Assembly: GCA_001800135.1 (NCBI GenBank) | Contig: MGUU01000018.1 | Location: forward strand, 52,426-116,425 | Source of the DNA: Elusimicrobia bacterium RIFCSPLOWO2_02_FULL_39_32 | GTDB taxonomy: Bacteria > Elusimicrobiota > Elusimicrobia > 2-02-FULL-39-32 | Direction: 5' to 3' | DNA length: 64,000 nt | Shown: one piece after another, positions 16,884-27,400 of the stretch | How the letters are laid out: each line of letters starts with the position of its first letter | How positions within the stretch are numbered: position 1 is the first letter of the stretch | Made by a program: the position numbers and the translations under genes | The notes under the pieces: model-generated | The model's database searches: none | Seen by the model: the letters and a program-made list of their open reading frames with translations, nothing else | What the model was told of the DNA's origin: nothing

Positions 16884-19849
16884 AGTTTTTTTGCGATGGC
16901 TGGGCAAATTTTTTCAAAAGCGCACCAGCGGCAATGGTAGCCCGGAGTAGGGGCAAACTGCGCTCTTTTAATTCCTTGAATCACTTTTTTTGTAGTCTCT
17001 AGAGTTTTTTCTATTTTTTCTGCTTTGGGAATAGCCGTGCCAATAACATCTCTTTTTACAAAATAAAGAACAGTTTTTGAAGGGAGCTCTCCAAACTGAT
17101 TTTTATAACTGGCGGCATAGAGCAAAAGTTGAATGCTGGCATTAGCTTTTTGGTCTGCTTCTTTTTGATCTTTAACATCTCCTGTTTTATAATCAATAAT
17201 CGTGATCCCATCTGGGTCATTATCCACCCGATCCCAACGTCCCCGAATCGTATTTTCTTCCAATCTTATTTTGAAATCCTGTTCCACAAAATAGGGGACT
17301 TTTAGAGATTTTTCCTCTTTTTTGTAATAGGATTTTAAAATTTTAATTCCTTCTTTAAATCTTTTTTCTTCATGTTCACGGGAAATAAACCCAACACTTT
17401 GCCACGCGCTTTTAAAAAGTTCCAGAAGTTTTTCAAGGCTCATTTTTTTAAAATCTTTGCGCGCGAGATGATAGCCTTTTAAAGCCTCATGAATAGCCAT
17501 GCCAAAGACAGCGGTGTGGTGCATGAGCACGGGAATTTTAAGAATTTTGGAAAATTTATATTTTAAAGGGCATTTTAAATAATCCTCTACAGAAGTTACG
17601 CTCAACGAAGTTTTTAGAGTTGTTTCAGATGGGTTGGGTTCTGGTTTGAAGATTTTATTTTCTTTAATTTCAGTGGAAAATATTTTTAAAGAATCTAACG
17701 GGTTAGATTTTAAGGCTTTTTCATTCATCTGGGGTTTGTCCAAAGCTTCTAATATGAACTGGGAGGGTTTCCATAGTTTTTTTTTGCCCATGTCTCGGGC
17801 AGAACAAAGAATAAGCTCTTTTTTCGCGCGGGTCATGCCTACATAGGCAAGTCTTCTTTCTTCTTGAATATGCACATTTCCCTGCGGCAGAACATCTTTA
17901 ATCAGACTTTCTGGTATTTCAATTGGCTCTCCTCGATCATTTAAAGGAAAATGGCCTTGTTCTAAACCCGCTAAAAATACAATGGGAAATTCAAGTCCTT
18001 TGGCCGCGTGCACAGTTAAGAGGTTTACGGCATTTTCGTCCAGGTCAGCTTGGGAACTTTCAGGGTCTTCTCCCGCGATTCTTAAGGCTTCCAGGTACTC
18101 TATAAAATAGTGAACCCTGTCATATTGCGCGATTTGTGAAAATCGTTTAATGAGTTCAAAAAATTTGTGGAAATTTTGAGCCTGCTGGAAAGAAAGCGCG
18201 TCATTAGATTCAGCTAATTTTTTAAATATGCCGTTTAGTTCAAAATATTGGTAAAGAACGTAACCCGTTGGAATTTTATTGGCTAGAGCTCTAAATTTTT
18301 TGATCTCCTTCACTATTTTTTCAATTTTATTTTTTGTTTCCAGATTAATTTTTATTTGTTCCTGCTTTTCTTCATCTTCTAGGTTTTTAAAAATTTCATA
18401 CAGGGATTTATGAGCGCGCGTGGAAATTTGGGTAAGAGCCGCAAGATCTTCAGACTCAATTTCATAGAGGGGAGAGGAAGCCAAATAGTAGAGGCTGGCA
18501 GAATCACCCGGCTGATCCAGGGCTCTTAAAAAAGCAAGCGCTACTCTAATTTCTTCTTGATCATAGAGCCCGGCGTTGCCAGAAAATCTCCAAGGGATTC
18601 CCTCTAGTTTTAAGGATTTCATAAAGGGTTCCGCATTGGCGTTGGTGCGCACCAAAATGGCAAAATCTTTTGGTTCGGATTCACCAGAGGCGATTCTTTT
18701 TTTAATTTCTCCTGTGACAAATTCTGATTCCGCAAAGAGATTCTCAAAGTGGTTATAGCGTACTTCTAAACCGGAGCCTTGAATGGCGCGCAAGGCTTTG
18801 GATATCTGATCGCAATACTCTAAACGATCCGGGTTATTGTGTTGGATCAATTTATAGCTTGAATCCAGAATTTCTTGAGTAGAGCGGTAATTATCCTGTA
18901 AAACGATTTCTTTTGCTTCCGCATAATATTTGCGAAAGGAAAGAATATTAGATAGGCATGCGCCTCTAAATTTATAAATAGATTGATCATCGTCTCCAAC
19001 CACAGTGATGTTCCTGTGGATTTGGCTAAGAAGTTTAAGCAGACTAAATTGCGCGTAGTTGGTGTCCTGAAATTCATCCACCAAAATATATTTAAATTTT
19101 CCGCTAAATTTTTTGAGAATGCTGGGATGTTCTTTTAAAATTTTTAAGGAAAAAATAACCTGATCCCCAAAATCTATAAAACCATGCAGCAACTTTAAAT
19201 TTTCATAAGTCTGGTAAGCCCCGGCGACTTCCAGCATCTTTTTAGCCTCTTCTTTTTCATCGCTGGTTTTTGAAACCCCAAGTTTTTCTTTTGCGGTTTT
19301 TTCAAATTCTTTTGGGGAAATATCTTCATCTTTGGCGCGGCTAAATGCGGTAAGAAGGGATTCCACAAAATAGGTTGGGTCGGTGAGAGGACGGTAGTAG
19401 TCTAGTTTAAGTTCAAATAGATGTTGCCGCATAAACACAACAGCTTCTGGAAGAGTTAAAACCCTTAAGGAGGGGGAGAGTCCAATTTCAAAAGCGTATT
19501 CCCTTAAAATTTTGTCTCCAAAAGAGTGAAAGGTGGAAATCCATACATCGTTAAATCCATAAGGGATCAAACGATCCACGCGCTCTTCCATTTCATTTGC
19601 CGCTTTATCCGTAAACGTAAGGGCAAGGATTTCAGAAGGCTTGGCCTTTTTAGCTGAAATAAGATAGGCGATTCTTTTGGTAATAACAGTGGTTTTGCCA
19701 GTGCCGGCTCCAGCCACAATTAAAAGCGGGCCTTCCTCATGTAAAACCGCTTGTTTTTGGGCTGAATTTAATCCATCAACTATTTGAGAGATCGGATCAG
19801 TAAATTCAAGTAAAGTTTGTTCTTGGGTTAGGGTTTTAGAATCTTTCAT
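16880..19849 (-). CDS. UvrD-type helicase fused to a PD-(D/E)xK nuclease with predicted Fe-S cluster
   Basis: This 989-residue protein combines a superfamily 1A helicase with a RecB/AddB-like nuclease, suggesting double-strand-break processing in a single chain. Walker A is GAGTGKT at 47-53. Walker B is in LVDEFQDT, motif III in GDDDQSIYKFRG, motif V in TVHAAKGLEFP and motif VI in RRLAYVGMTRAKK. From about residue 760 a PDDEXK_1 domain follows, with IIDYKTGD holding the catalytic Asp-Lys pair. A cysteine in YLKCPLKYKF and three near the end (CRWCAFEKIC) match the four-cysteine iron-sulfur staple of AddB-type nucleases. The start overlaps the fprA end by 14 bases; the stop overlaps rmuC. Confidence 0.9.
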   Translation of the reverse strand: MKDSKTLTQEQTLLEFTDPISQIVDGLNSAQKQAVLHEEGPLLIVAGAGTGKTTVITKRIAYLISAKKAKPSEILALTFTDKAANEMEERVDRLIPYGFNDVWISTFHSFGDKILREYAFEIGLSPSLRVLTLPEAVVFMRQHLFELKLDYYRPLTDPTYFVESLLTAFSRAKDEDISPKEFEKTAKEKLGVSKTSDEKEEAKKMLEVAGAYQTYENLKLLHGFIDFGDQVIFSLKILKEHPSILKKFSGKFKYILVDEFQDTNYAQFSLLKLLSQIHRNITVVGDDDQSIYKFRGACLSNILSFRKYYAEAKEIVLQDNYRSTQEILDSSYKLIQHNNPDRLEYCDQISKALRAIQGSGLEVRYNHFENLFAESEFVTGEIKKRIASGESEPKDFAILVRTNANAEPFMKSLKLEGIPWRFSGNAGLYDQEEIRVALAFLRALDQPGDSASLYYLASSPLYEIESEDLAALTQISTRAHKSLYEIFKNLEDEEKQEQIKINLETKNKIEKIVKEIKKFRALANKIPTGYVLYQYFELNGIFKKLAESNDALSFQQAQNFHKFFELIKRFSQIAQYDRVHYFIEYLEALRIAGEDPESSQADLDENAVNLLTVHAAKGLEFPIVFLAGLEQGHFPLNDRGEPIEIPESLIKDVLPQGNVHIQEERRLAYVGMTRAKKELILCSARDMGKKKLWKPSQFILEALDKPQMNEKALKSNPLDSLKIFSTEIKENKIFKPEPNPSETTLKTSLSVTSVEDYLKCPLKYKFSKILKIPVLMHHTAVFGMAIHEALKGYHLARKDFKKMSLEKLLELFKSAWQSVGFISREHEEKRFKEGIKILKSYYKKEEKSLKVPYFVEQDFKIRLEENTIRGRWDRVDNDPDGITIIDYKTGDVKDQKEADQKANASIQLLLYAASYKNQFGELPSKTVLYFVKRDVIGTAIPKAEKIEKTLETTKKVIQGIKRAQFAPTPGYHCRWCAFEKICPAIAKKL

Positions 19850-21317
19850 TTTTAGGCAGGGATTGGACTTTGTATTTTTTAATCGCGGAGAGCATGTCTG
19901 GAATAGTTGTATATTTTTCTCTTTCTTTTCCCTTTTTTTTCCCTTGTTCTATTTCTGCTTGATCTAAAGTTTTCCAATCCTCATAGCTTACAAAAGCGAT
20001 TTTTCTTTCTTTAAGAAGATCAAGAATTTTTTCTTGCTGGCTTTGGCTGCTGTCGTCTTTATTTTTTTCTTCAGAATTTATCTGAATGGATGGAATGGAA
20101 TGTGAAGGATTTCGAAGCTGATTTTTTGAAAAATCTTCTAATAGTTTATGTACTGTCTCTATGGAGTCTGGTTTATTTGTCCCTATGACTCCTGAAGGTC
20201 CTCTTTTAGCCCATCCTACAACATAGTGACCTGGGATGACTTTTTTATTTTCCAACTCCATAACGCGTCCCTTTTCATTTGGGATTGTGCCGCTTCTTGG
20301 ATCAAAAGGAAGATCAGTCAAGGGAACGCCTTTATATCCCACAGACCGAAAAACTAGATCCATGGGTAAAGTTTCATATTCTCCAGTTCCTTTAGGACGT
20401 AAGGAGCCGTCTTTTTCTAAATAGAGTTTATTTTTTTCCAGTTTGATCCCGGTTACTTTTCCATTATCTCCGATTAATTCTACGGGAGAAACTAAAAATT
20501 TTACAATGATTTTTTTAGGCTGATTTTTAATTGGTTTTTGAGATTGCTCTTGCAAGATTTTAACATTGTTTTTAGCTGTAAGACCCCCAGCGCCTTGTTC
20601 TAAAGATCTCTTAGAAAGTTCATCCAAATCAGTTTCTTTAGGTTCAATCACAAGATCAGCGCCCTCTAACTCACAAAGTTCGCGTATTTCCGGATTTGTA
20701 AAAGCAGCTTGAGCTGGACCGCGCCTGCCAAGAAGAAAAATCTCTTCCACTTTGCTTTTTTTTAAGGTTTCCAGAGCATAGTCCGCTATATCGGACGATT
20801 GCAGTTTTTTTGGATCTACAGCCAGGATACGGGTTACATCCATGGCCACATTGCCATTGCCAATCACAGCCACCCGTTTAGCGGTAAGATCAAAATTGTA
20901 ATTTTTATAATCCGGGTGGCCATTGTACCAGCCTACAAAAATCGTCGCTGGATCACTGCCTTTAAGATCTTCACCCGGGATTCCCATTTTTCTATCTGAT
21001 TTTGCGCCTACAGCAAAGATCACAGCTCCATAGAACCTCTCTAAATCTTTTAAAAAAAGCTCTTTTCCAAATTCCACATTGCCAAAGAATCGAAACCTGG
21101 GATGAGCTGCGATTTTTTCATACACTTTGGTGACAGTTTTAATTTTTGCATGGTCTGGAGCCACTCCTCCCCGCACCAAACCAAATGGAGTAGGAAGACG
21201 ATCAAACATATCTACGAAAATAATAGGGTTGGTTTGGTTTAAGAGTTCGGCTGCCGCGTAGAACCCAGAGGGTCCTGAGCCAATAATAGCAACATGAAGC
21301 TCAAGGGATGAGTTCAT
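19836..21317 (-). CDS. fprA: Ferredoxin/adrenodoxin-type NADP+ reductase
   Basis: This 493-residue flavoprotein resembles adrenodoxin reductase/FprA, which moves electrons between NADPH and ferredoxins. The FAD site GSGPSGFYAAAEL is at the N terminus, LPTPFGLVRGGVAPDH follows, the NADP site is GNGNVAMDVTRIL, and the C-terminal family signature GWAKRGPSGVIGTNK is intact. The last ~90 residues are a charged, Ser/Lys-rich extension, longer than in typical FprA. The start has AAGGAG just upstream. The gene is divergent from giant gene 1, with 178 bases between them, and heads the minus-strand series. Confidence 0.9.
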   Translation of the reverse strand: MNSSLELHVAIIGSGPSGFYAAAELLNQTNPIIFVDMFDRLPTPFGLVRGGVAPDHAKIKTVTKVYEKIAAHPRFRFFGNVEFGKELFLKDLERFYGAVIFAVGAKSDRKMGIPGEDLKGSDPATIFVGWYNGHPDYKNYNFDLTAKRVAVIGNGNVAMDVTRILAVDPKKLQSSDIADYALETLKKSKVEEIFLLGRRGPAQAAFTNPEIRELCELEGADLVIEPKETDLDELSKRSLEQGAGGLTAKNNVKILQEQSQKPIKNQPKKIIVKFLVSPVELIGDNGKVTGIKLEKNKLYLEKDGSLRPKGTGEYETLPMDLVFRSVGYKGVPLTDLPFDPRSGTIPNEKGRVMELENKKVIPGHYVVGWAKRGPSGVIGTNKPDSIETVHKLLEDFSKNQLRNPSHSIPSIQINSEEKNKDDSSQSQQEKILDLLKERKIAFVSYEDWKTLDQAEIEQGKKKGKEREKYTTIPDMLSAIKKYKVQSLPKNERF

Positions 21318-21387
21318 TGAATAGAATTCTCCTTTATGAAATGGTAATAGAAATTATATTAAGTTTATGCTGAGAAAGTCTAAAAAA

Positions 21388-21442
21388 TGTCACAAAAATG
21401 TTACAAAAAGTTGAAGATTAATTTGTTTCTATCATCTATACT
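21388..21442 (+). promoter_or_regulatory. Shared giant-gene promoter, copy 1
   Basis: Two heptamers, TGTCACA (21388-21394) and TGTTACA (21399-21405), lie 11 bp apart, then after five bases TTGAAG (21411-21416), exactly 20 bp, and TATACT (21437-21442). Two other places in this window have the same layout. The 7+4 bp direct-repeat geometry next to a long -10/-35 spacer resembles activator sites of the OmpR/PhoB family (inference). A 12-bp palindrome AAACATATGTTT follows at 21445-21456. The predicted transcript would have a leader of about 47 bases before the giant gene. Confidence 0.75.
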
Positions 21443-21495
21443 TTAAACATATGTTTTACTTAAGAAAAGGTTTAGTCTTACTTTAAGAAACAGCC

Positions 21496-24400
21496 ATGAT
21501 TTGTTTTTGGATTGCAAAGAATCATCGCAGGCTGCTGCAATGTACCGCAGGGTTCGTTGTGGGCAGCTTTTTATTTACAACCATTTGCGCTCCTTTTGTT
21601 GAGGCGAATGTGTGGAAAGAGCGTAAGTCTTATCTGCAAATGGCTCAAGCGCCAATAAATCCACAACCTTTCCCTCTTGTGGAACTTTCTCAAGTTTCAA
21701 CACAAAAATTTTCTGCTAAATATAACATCCCAACCGCATCTCTACAACTTACAGAAATAGCCCACTCCTTGAGTTCTCTTCCAGGAACCATCCGCAAGAT
21801 TTCTGTTCCTCAAAAAGGAAAGCAGGGTCCAATTGTGCTGCACATCCAGGATGTTCACCTCAATCAAGAGGCACAGGGTAACATTGGAAAAACAATCCAA
21901 GGTTTAGTTAATGCGGATAAAATTAGCTTAGTGGCATTGGAAGGCGCATTTGAGAAAATAGATTTAGGCAGATTTAGAAGGTCTTCCTATCCAGAGGCGA
22001 TCCAGAAGGTTGCTGATTATCTTTTAAGGGAGAGCAAGATTTCAGGAGCCATTCATACAGCATTTACTTCCAAAAAAGAGATTCCACCTATGGTTGGAAT
22101 TGACGATGAGACTCATTACCATGCAAATGTGGACGCATACAAAAAATCTTACAAACTAGCTTCCAGAAACTTAAAAAATTTCCAAGCGATAGAGTCTGAA
22201 TTGGAAAATGAGAAAGGGAAACTTTTCAACGCCAATTTAAAAGTTTTTGATCAAAAAGTACAAAGTTTTCATGCAGGGAAAATAAAACTAGCGGAATATT
22301 TAAATTTTCTGGTTGAAGCAAGACGCTGTGAAAAGCAAAATATTGAAAGACCGAACTCACAAGATGAGATTGTCCTAAAAGAGAATAGTCAAGATAAGAC
22401 TGTTCAGAATTTTCTCAAATGCGCGCGCATTGAATCCTCGCTTGATTTTAAGAAGGTAGAGAAAGAGCGTTCTCAGCTTATTCAAGCATTAGTCCGAAAT
22501 TTAAATGAATCTCAAATAGAAGAACTAACCCAACAAAGTTTAGCTTATCGCTTAGGCCGCATAGGATATGCTGAGTATTATAGTTATCTTCAAAATCTTT
22601 GCAAATCAAGTGGAGTCCTCTTACATCAATACCCAGCAATGGCTCAATATATTCAATATACAATACTTGCGGATTCTATTAATTCAGAGAAATTTTTTAA
22701 GAAAATTAAAGAAATTGAAGAAGAGGGATATGAGCATTTGGCAAAAACAGCTCTTGAAAAAGAGTTAGTTTTCAAATCTAAACAATCCTATCTCACGAGA
22801 AAATTGCTTGAGTTTACCTTAACCCCTGAAGAGTGGAAAGAATACGAAAAATTGAGAGGACATTTTTTAAACCTTTCAAGGAAAGCGCAAAGTTTTTCAG
22901 AATCTAGACGTCATTCTTTATTAGATTTAAAGTTTTTTGAAGATTTTTATACAGAAGCTAAAATCCGGGATCAAGCTATGGCGGAGAATCTGTTAAGAGA
23001 GATTGATTTGCATGGTCTGGGGGTTAATACAGTTCACTCGTCTGTAAAAACATCAAATAAAGAATTTAAAGAAACACAAAGCAGAAAAGAGGAATCGCGA
23101 GTTGTTGTGTTGGTAACAGGAGGTTTTCATTCTGAAGGGATAGAGAATCGGCTTATTCAAGAAGGGATCACTGTGATTAACTTTGCTCCGAAAATGACTA
23201 AAGTGGAGATAGAGAAAGGAGCAGCTCATTTAACTGTTTTCACCCAAGAAAAAACACCGCTTGAGAAACTTTTCAAAGGAGAAAAACTGACTTTGCCTCC
23301 TAAAACGTTTCCTAAACAACTTTTGCCTATTGCAGCCGCGCTTGTCATAGGGTTTTTAGCGATCTGGTCTCCTCAAATGACTACGCCAGCCCAAGCAAAC
23401 ACAGTAAATAGAATTCTTTTAGGTCAGGCAGTTGCAGAGGAAATAAAGGTAGAAAAAGTTAAATGGCTTGAACCCAGAACATCTCAACTCTTTTTTCAAA
23501 AGCCCAATGGAACTGTGAAGGTAACTGTCAATAGTAATGAGAAAAAAGATATTACCGTAAAAGAAGAAAACATCTCCAGGGCAATAGGGCAGCCAGGAGC
23601 CTTAGGATTATGGAAAATTTTAGGGTTGAAGTTGGATTTAACGGTGATTGCCATTATTGAAGGATTCATTATAGTTTATGCTATGGCGCTATTTATGCCA
23701 TATACCTCACCGGAATTTACATATGAATTTATCTCCCTGATAGCTCAACGTACTCTTCTTTCCATCTTAACAGTCTATAGCATCACATTTTTGCTCCATC
23801 TATTCTCAGGTGTTCAACAGCCCTCAGGTAAAATTCTTCGTTGGTCGTTTTTCAAAGGTTCAGATGCAAGATTCGAGAAAGTCTCCTTTAGAGAAGCTTT
23901 CCATGCTGGTTTAGAGGCTACTAATAACGCTACATTTAAATCCGCTTTTCAGATTTTCCCTTTACTTTGGATTTCTGTATTTCTCCCTTCTCCATGGTCA
24001 TACCTTGTCGCGGTCATAGCAACTATTTTTGGCACACTGCCTCATTTTTTTATCAATGAACGGATTAAACAGGCGTATGGCACATTTAATTTGGATGTAT
24101 TGACCGAGACCTACGATTCTCCCAATAGAATAGAAGATGGAGAAGAAGATCATAGGTATGTTTATGATCCTATCATGAAGAAAGTTATTTTAAATCAGAT
24201 GGAAATAGAGATGGCTTTTCCTCATAAGAGTGAGTTTGTTCACACTCGCAATGAAATCAATGAAATTTTTCAAAAGTTGATAGAGAGCGCAAGTGAACTT
24301 TTGGAGGAAAAGGGAAAAATGGAGCAACTGGCTGGTTTAAGGGAAATGAAAATTTATTTGTCCGATACACTTACGCCAAACGCATTTGCTTTCATCCATC

Positions 24401-27400
24401 ATAACTTTATGATTTTGAATATTGGAACACTCAAGCAATTATCCCAAAAAGGACTTTTATCTAAAGACGCGGTTGCCTTTATTTTAGCTCATGAACTTTC
24501 TCACATGTTGCAATATAGGGACGATGTGGATGAAGGGAAAATAAACAGGGAAAAAGTAAATTTTAGATCCTGGAAAGAAACTATAAAGGAAAAATTTTAT
24601 GAGAATAAGGAGCGCTATACACAAGAGCAGGATGCGGATATCAGAGCGCTTGAGATCGTTAACCGGGCAGGTTACAACATGAGCGCCACAGTTTCTTTCT
24701 TTGAGTCAATACAAAAGAATCCTTTTATTTTTGAACAGATGTTTCATGAACACCCATCACCCCATACCCGGATAGATTACATAAAAAAAATATTAAGAGC
24801 CTCTAACTGGCGTGAATCCCAAACATTGGAAAATTTCAGCAATGCTGTTTTAGAGGAAGTTAATGGTCCACAATCCCTGATGCGCAGACGCCAGCAAGAA
24901 TTATCTTCAATTGTCAATCAAAAAGATTTGGAGTTTGCGATTGAAAATGCTCAAACCATTGAAGAGCTGGATTTAATTGTTTCCTGGTCTTTAAGCAGAC
25001 TACTGGAATTAGAGTCAAAAAAGATAGCCCCTTTAGTTTTAAAGCTGCTTCTAAAACGAAAAGATAAGGTTTTAAAAGGATTGTTTCGTTTTGTTGTGAA
25101 AGCATCCAGAATTGATCTTTACAGCCATCTTTGGATACATAAAAGCGCGCGATATAAGGAGAATCGTTATGAATCTCAAGGTCTATTTTGGCTTCTTTTC
25201 ACTAAAATGAGTCTGATAAAAAAGAGTTTCTCCTATTTTATTTTAACCTATTTAGTTACTGATTCATTGCCTATTTATGAGGCGTATGATCGAACCAAAG
25301 GGGCTTATAGCACTGTTCCTCTTTTTATAGATGGTTATGATCGTCTCTTTAATGCGATTAAGGAAGCGCCTATGATACAAGAGAGAATCAATCTTAGGAA
25401 TCAAATTTTGCAAAAGATCAGGGCTAAGGCAGTTGAGCTGGAAAATGGCAATGAAAAGAGCATTGAGCTCATAAGACTGGAAGCATTGAGGATGAATCCC
25501 TTGTTATTATCAAATGCCAGTTTTTCTGGGGAAAGATATGATATTCCATTCACTTATGGACAAGATAGAATTACTAAAGAAAAAATTAGAAAAATTGAAA
25601 AAGGTGTGGAAGGGGTCATCAGTCAATATTCCTACCAAGAATTAACCATTTTTTTAAAACAAATGCTTCCCTTTAGAGGAATGGGTTTTGAATATATAAG
25701 AATTTGGGATGAGGATGCGCGTTCAGATTTTAAAAATTATTTAGTTGATGTGACTGGGGCGCGGCGGTCAGTTTATGAGGTTATGGTATCTTTTATGTTG
25801 AAACGTTTAGTTTTAGATTTAAAAAATCCTTCTTCAGCTCAACTGCTTGAACTTTTGGATCTATTGCTGGTTAAAAAAAGAGAATTTTTGGGTTTACCTA
25901 CTCCTAAAATTGATCTTGTGGCTAGATGGATACTAAAGAGGATTAGAAAAACTATAACTCAAACCAATCAAAACCAAAGAGAAGAGCGTTTAAAAGTAAA
26001 ACAATATTTTGCCGACCATTGGCAACTCTATCCTTTAAGAGAGGTAGGAGAATTTTTTTATGAAGAATTATTAGTGGATCCGGAAGATCCTTTGACTCTC
26101 GAACTCCTTCAAAAATCAGAAAACTTAAGGAACAATGTTTTTAGTGTTTTGATCAGGACATTAAAAGGAGCAAATGCAAGGGAACTTCTGTTTGAGGATG
26201 AGGTAATGAATTATCAAATGGAACGAGCTATTCGGTTCTTTAGGTTAAATGATGCGCAAATAACTTTATTGCATGCTGCGGTTGCGCAGAAAATCGTGCA
26301 ATCCAGGAGGGAAGACCAAAGCAGGAATAGACTGATTGAAATTCAGGAATCATTTTCATCGTTGGAACGTTCTGGTATCAATGAAAAACCATTAGAACAT
26401 GATCCGCTTTCTAAACAACTGGCTGAACTTTTGTTTGACCAGGGTCAATTGGAGGAGAACAGTTCTGTAAATATCTTTGGGTTGGTTTCGGATCATAATA
26501 GAGCGACCCAAAATCGTTTAAATGCTAGTGAAATAGAGACTGTAAATCAGAAAGTTAGGGAAGCTCTGGATGAGGCGGGACTATCCACAAATGATTTGGC
26601 AAGTGTGAATTTTGAAATTAAGAAAATTATTTACTTTTTTTACCTTGGGGGACTTCATGAAGCAGACTTTTTAATTAGATTTACGAGAGCTGCTTACAAA
26701 CGCCGCTCTATCCCTCAGAACGATTTGGAGTTATTGGCGCAGTTTCTAAATAGCCCAAGTTTTTTAGAAAAGCAAAAAACACGGGGACTTCCTAAAACTT
26801 TTTCCGCTGAACGGGTTAGGTGGAAAGGATTTGGTAGATTTTTGAGAAGCGAGGAGAGCGCGTCTCCGGATATGTTCCTGGTTATGAAACCTTTTTATAG
26901 AGCTCAAACCTGGGGAGAATATATTGTTTCTTTTAATTTGATGGTTTATCTTAAAAGGACCAAACAAAAAAGATTGGTTCGTTTCCTGATTGATTCCTTA
27001 TTCTTGAAAAAAATCAGTTCTATTTCTTCCATGTTTTTAGGTGAACTCTGGGGTGGAGATGATTCAGATTGGACTTCTGATGGCGCAACCACGTCAAAAT
27101 TTTTAATGAGAATATTTGAAAGCGCTTTCTCTAAAATTATATTCGGCGCGCCAAAATATATTGACAGGAGAGATTTGGCTTTGGACAGTTCCTGGAAGCG
27201 GTTTTTTTTCACTCTTGTTTTTAAATCTAAAATGAATTTTGAGGAGTTGCTTAGTGAAATAAAAACTTACTTTCCAGAAGGAACTTTTAGAAATTTTCTT
27301 TTGTTTTATTTGCTTGCCAAAAGGATCCATGAGTTGGATCCCTCCTTTAAATTAAAAAGGCTTCCCGAGCCCAAGGATTTAAAAGAATTTTTTCTTGAGT

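Noticed and set aside
21451..21486. An 11-codon frame (MFYLRKGLVLL) in the giant gene 1 leader, a possible leader peptide.
   Set aside because: It has no ribosome site, no counterpart in giant gene 2, and its ATG lies in the palindrome, so chance is more likely.
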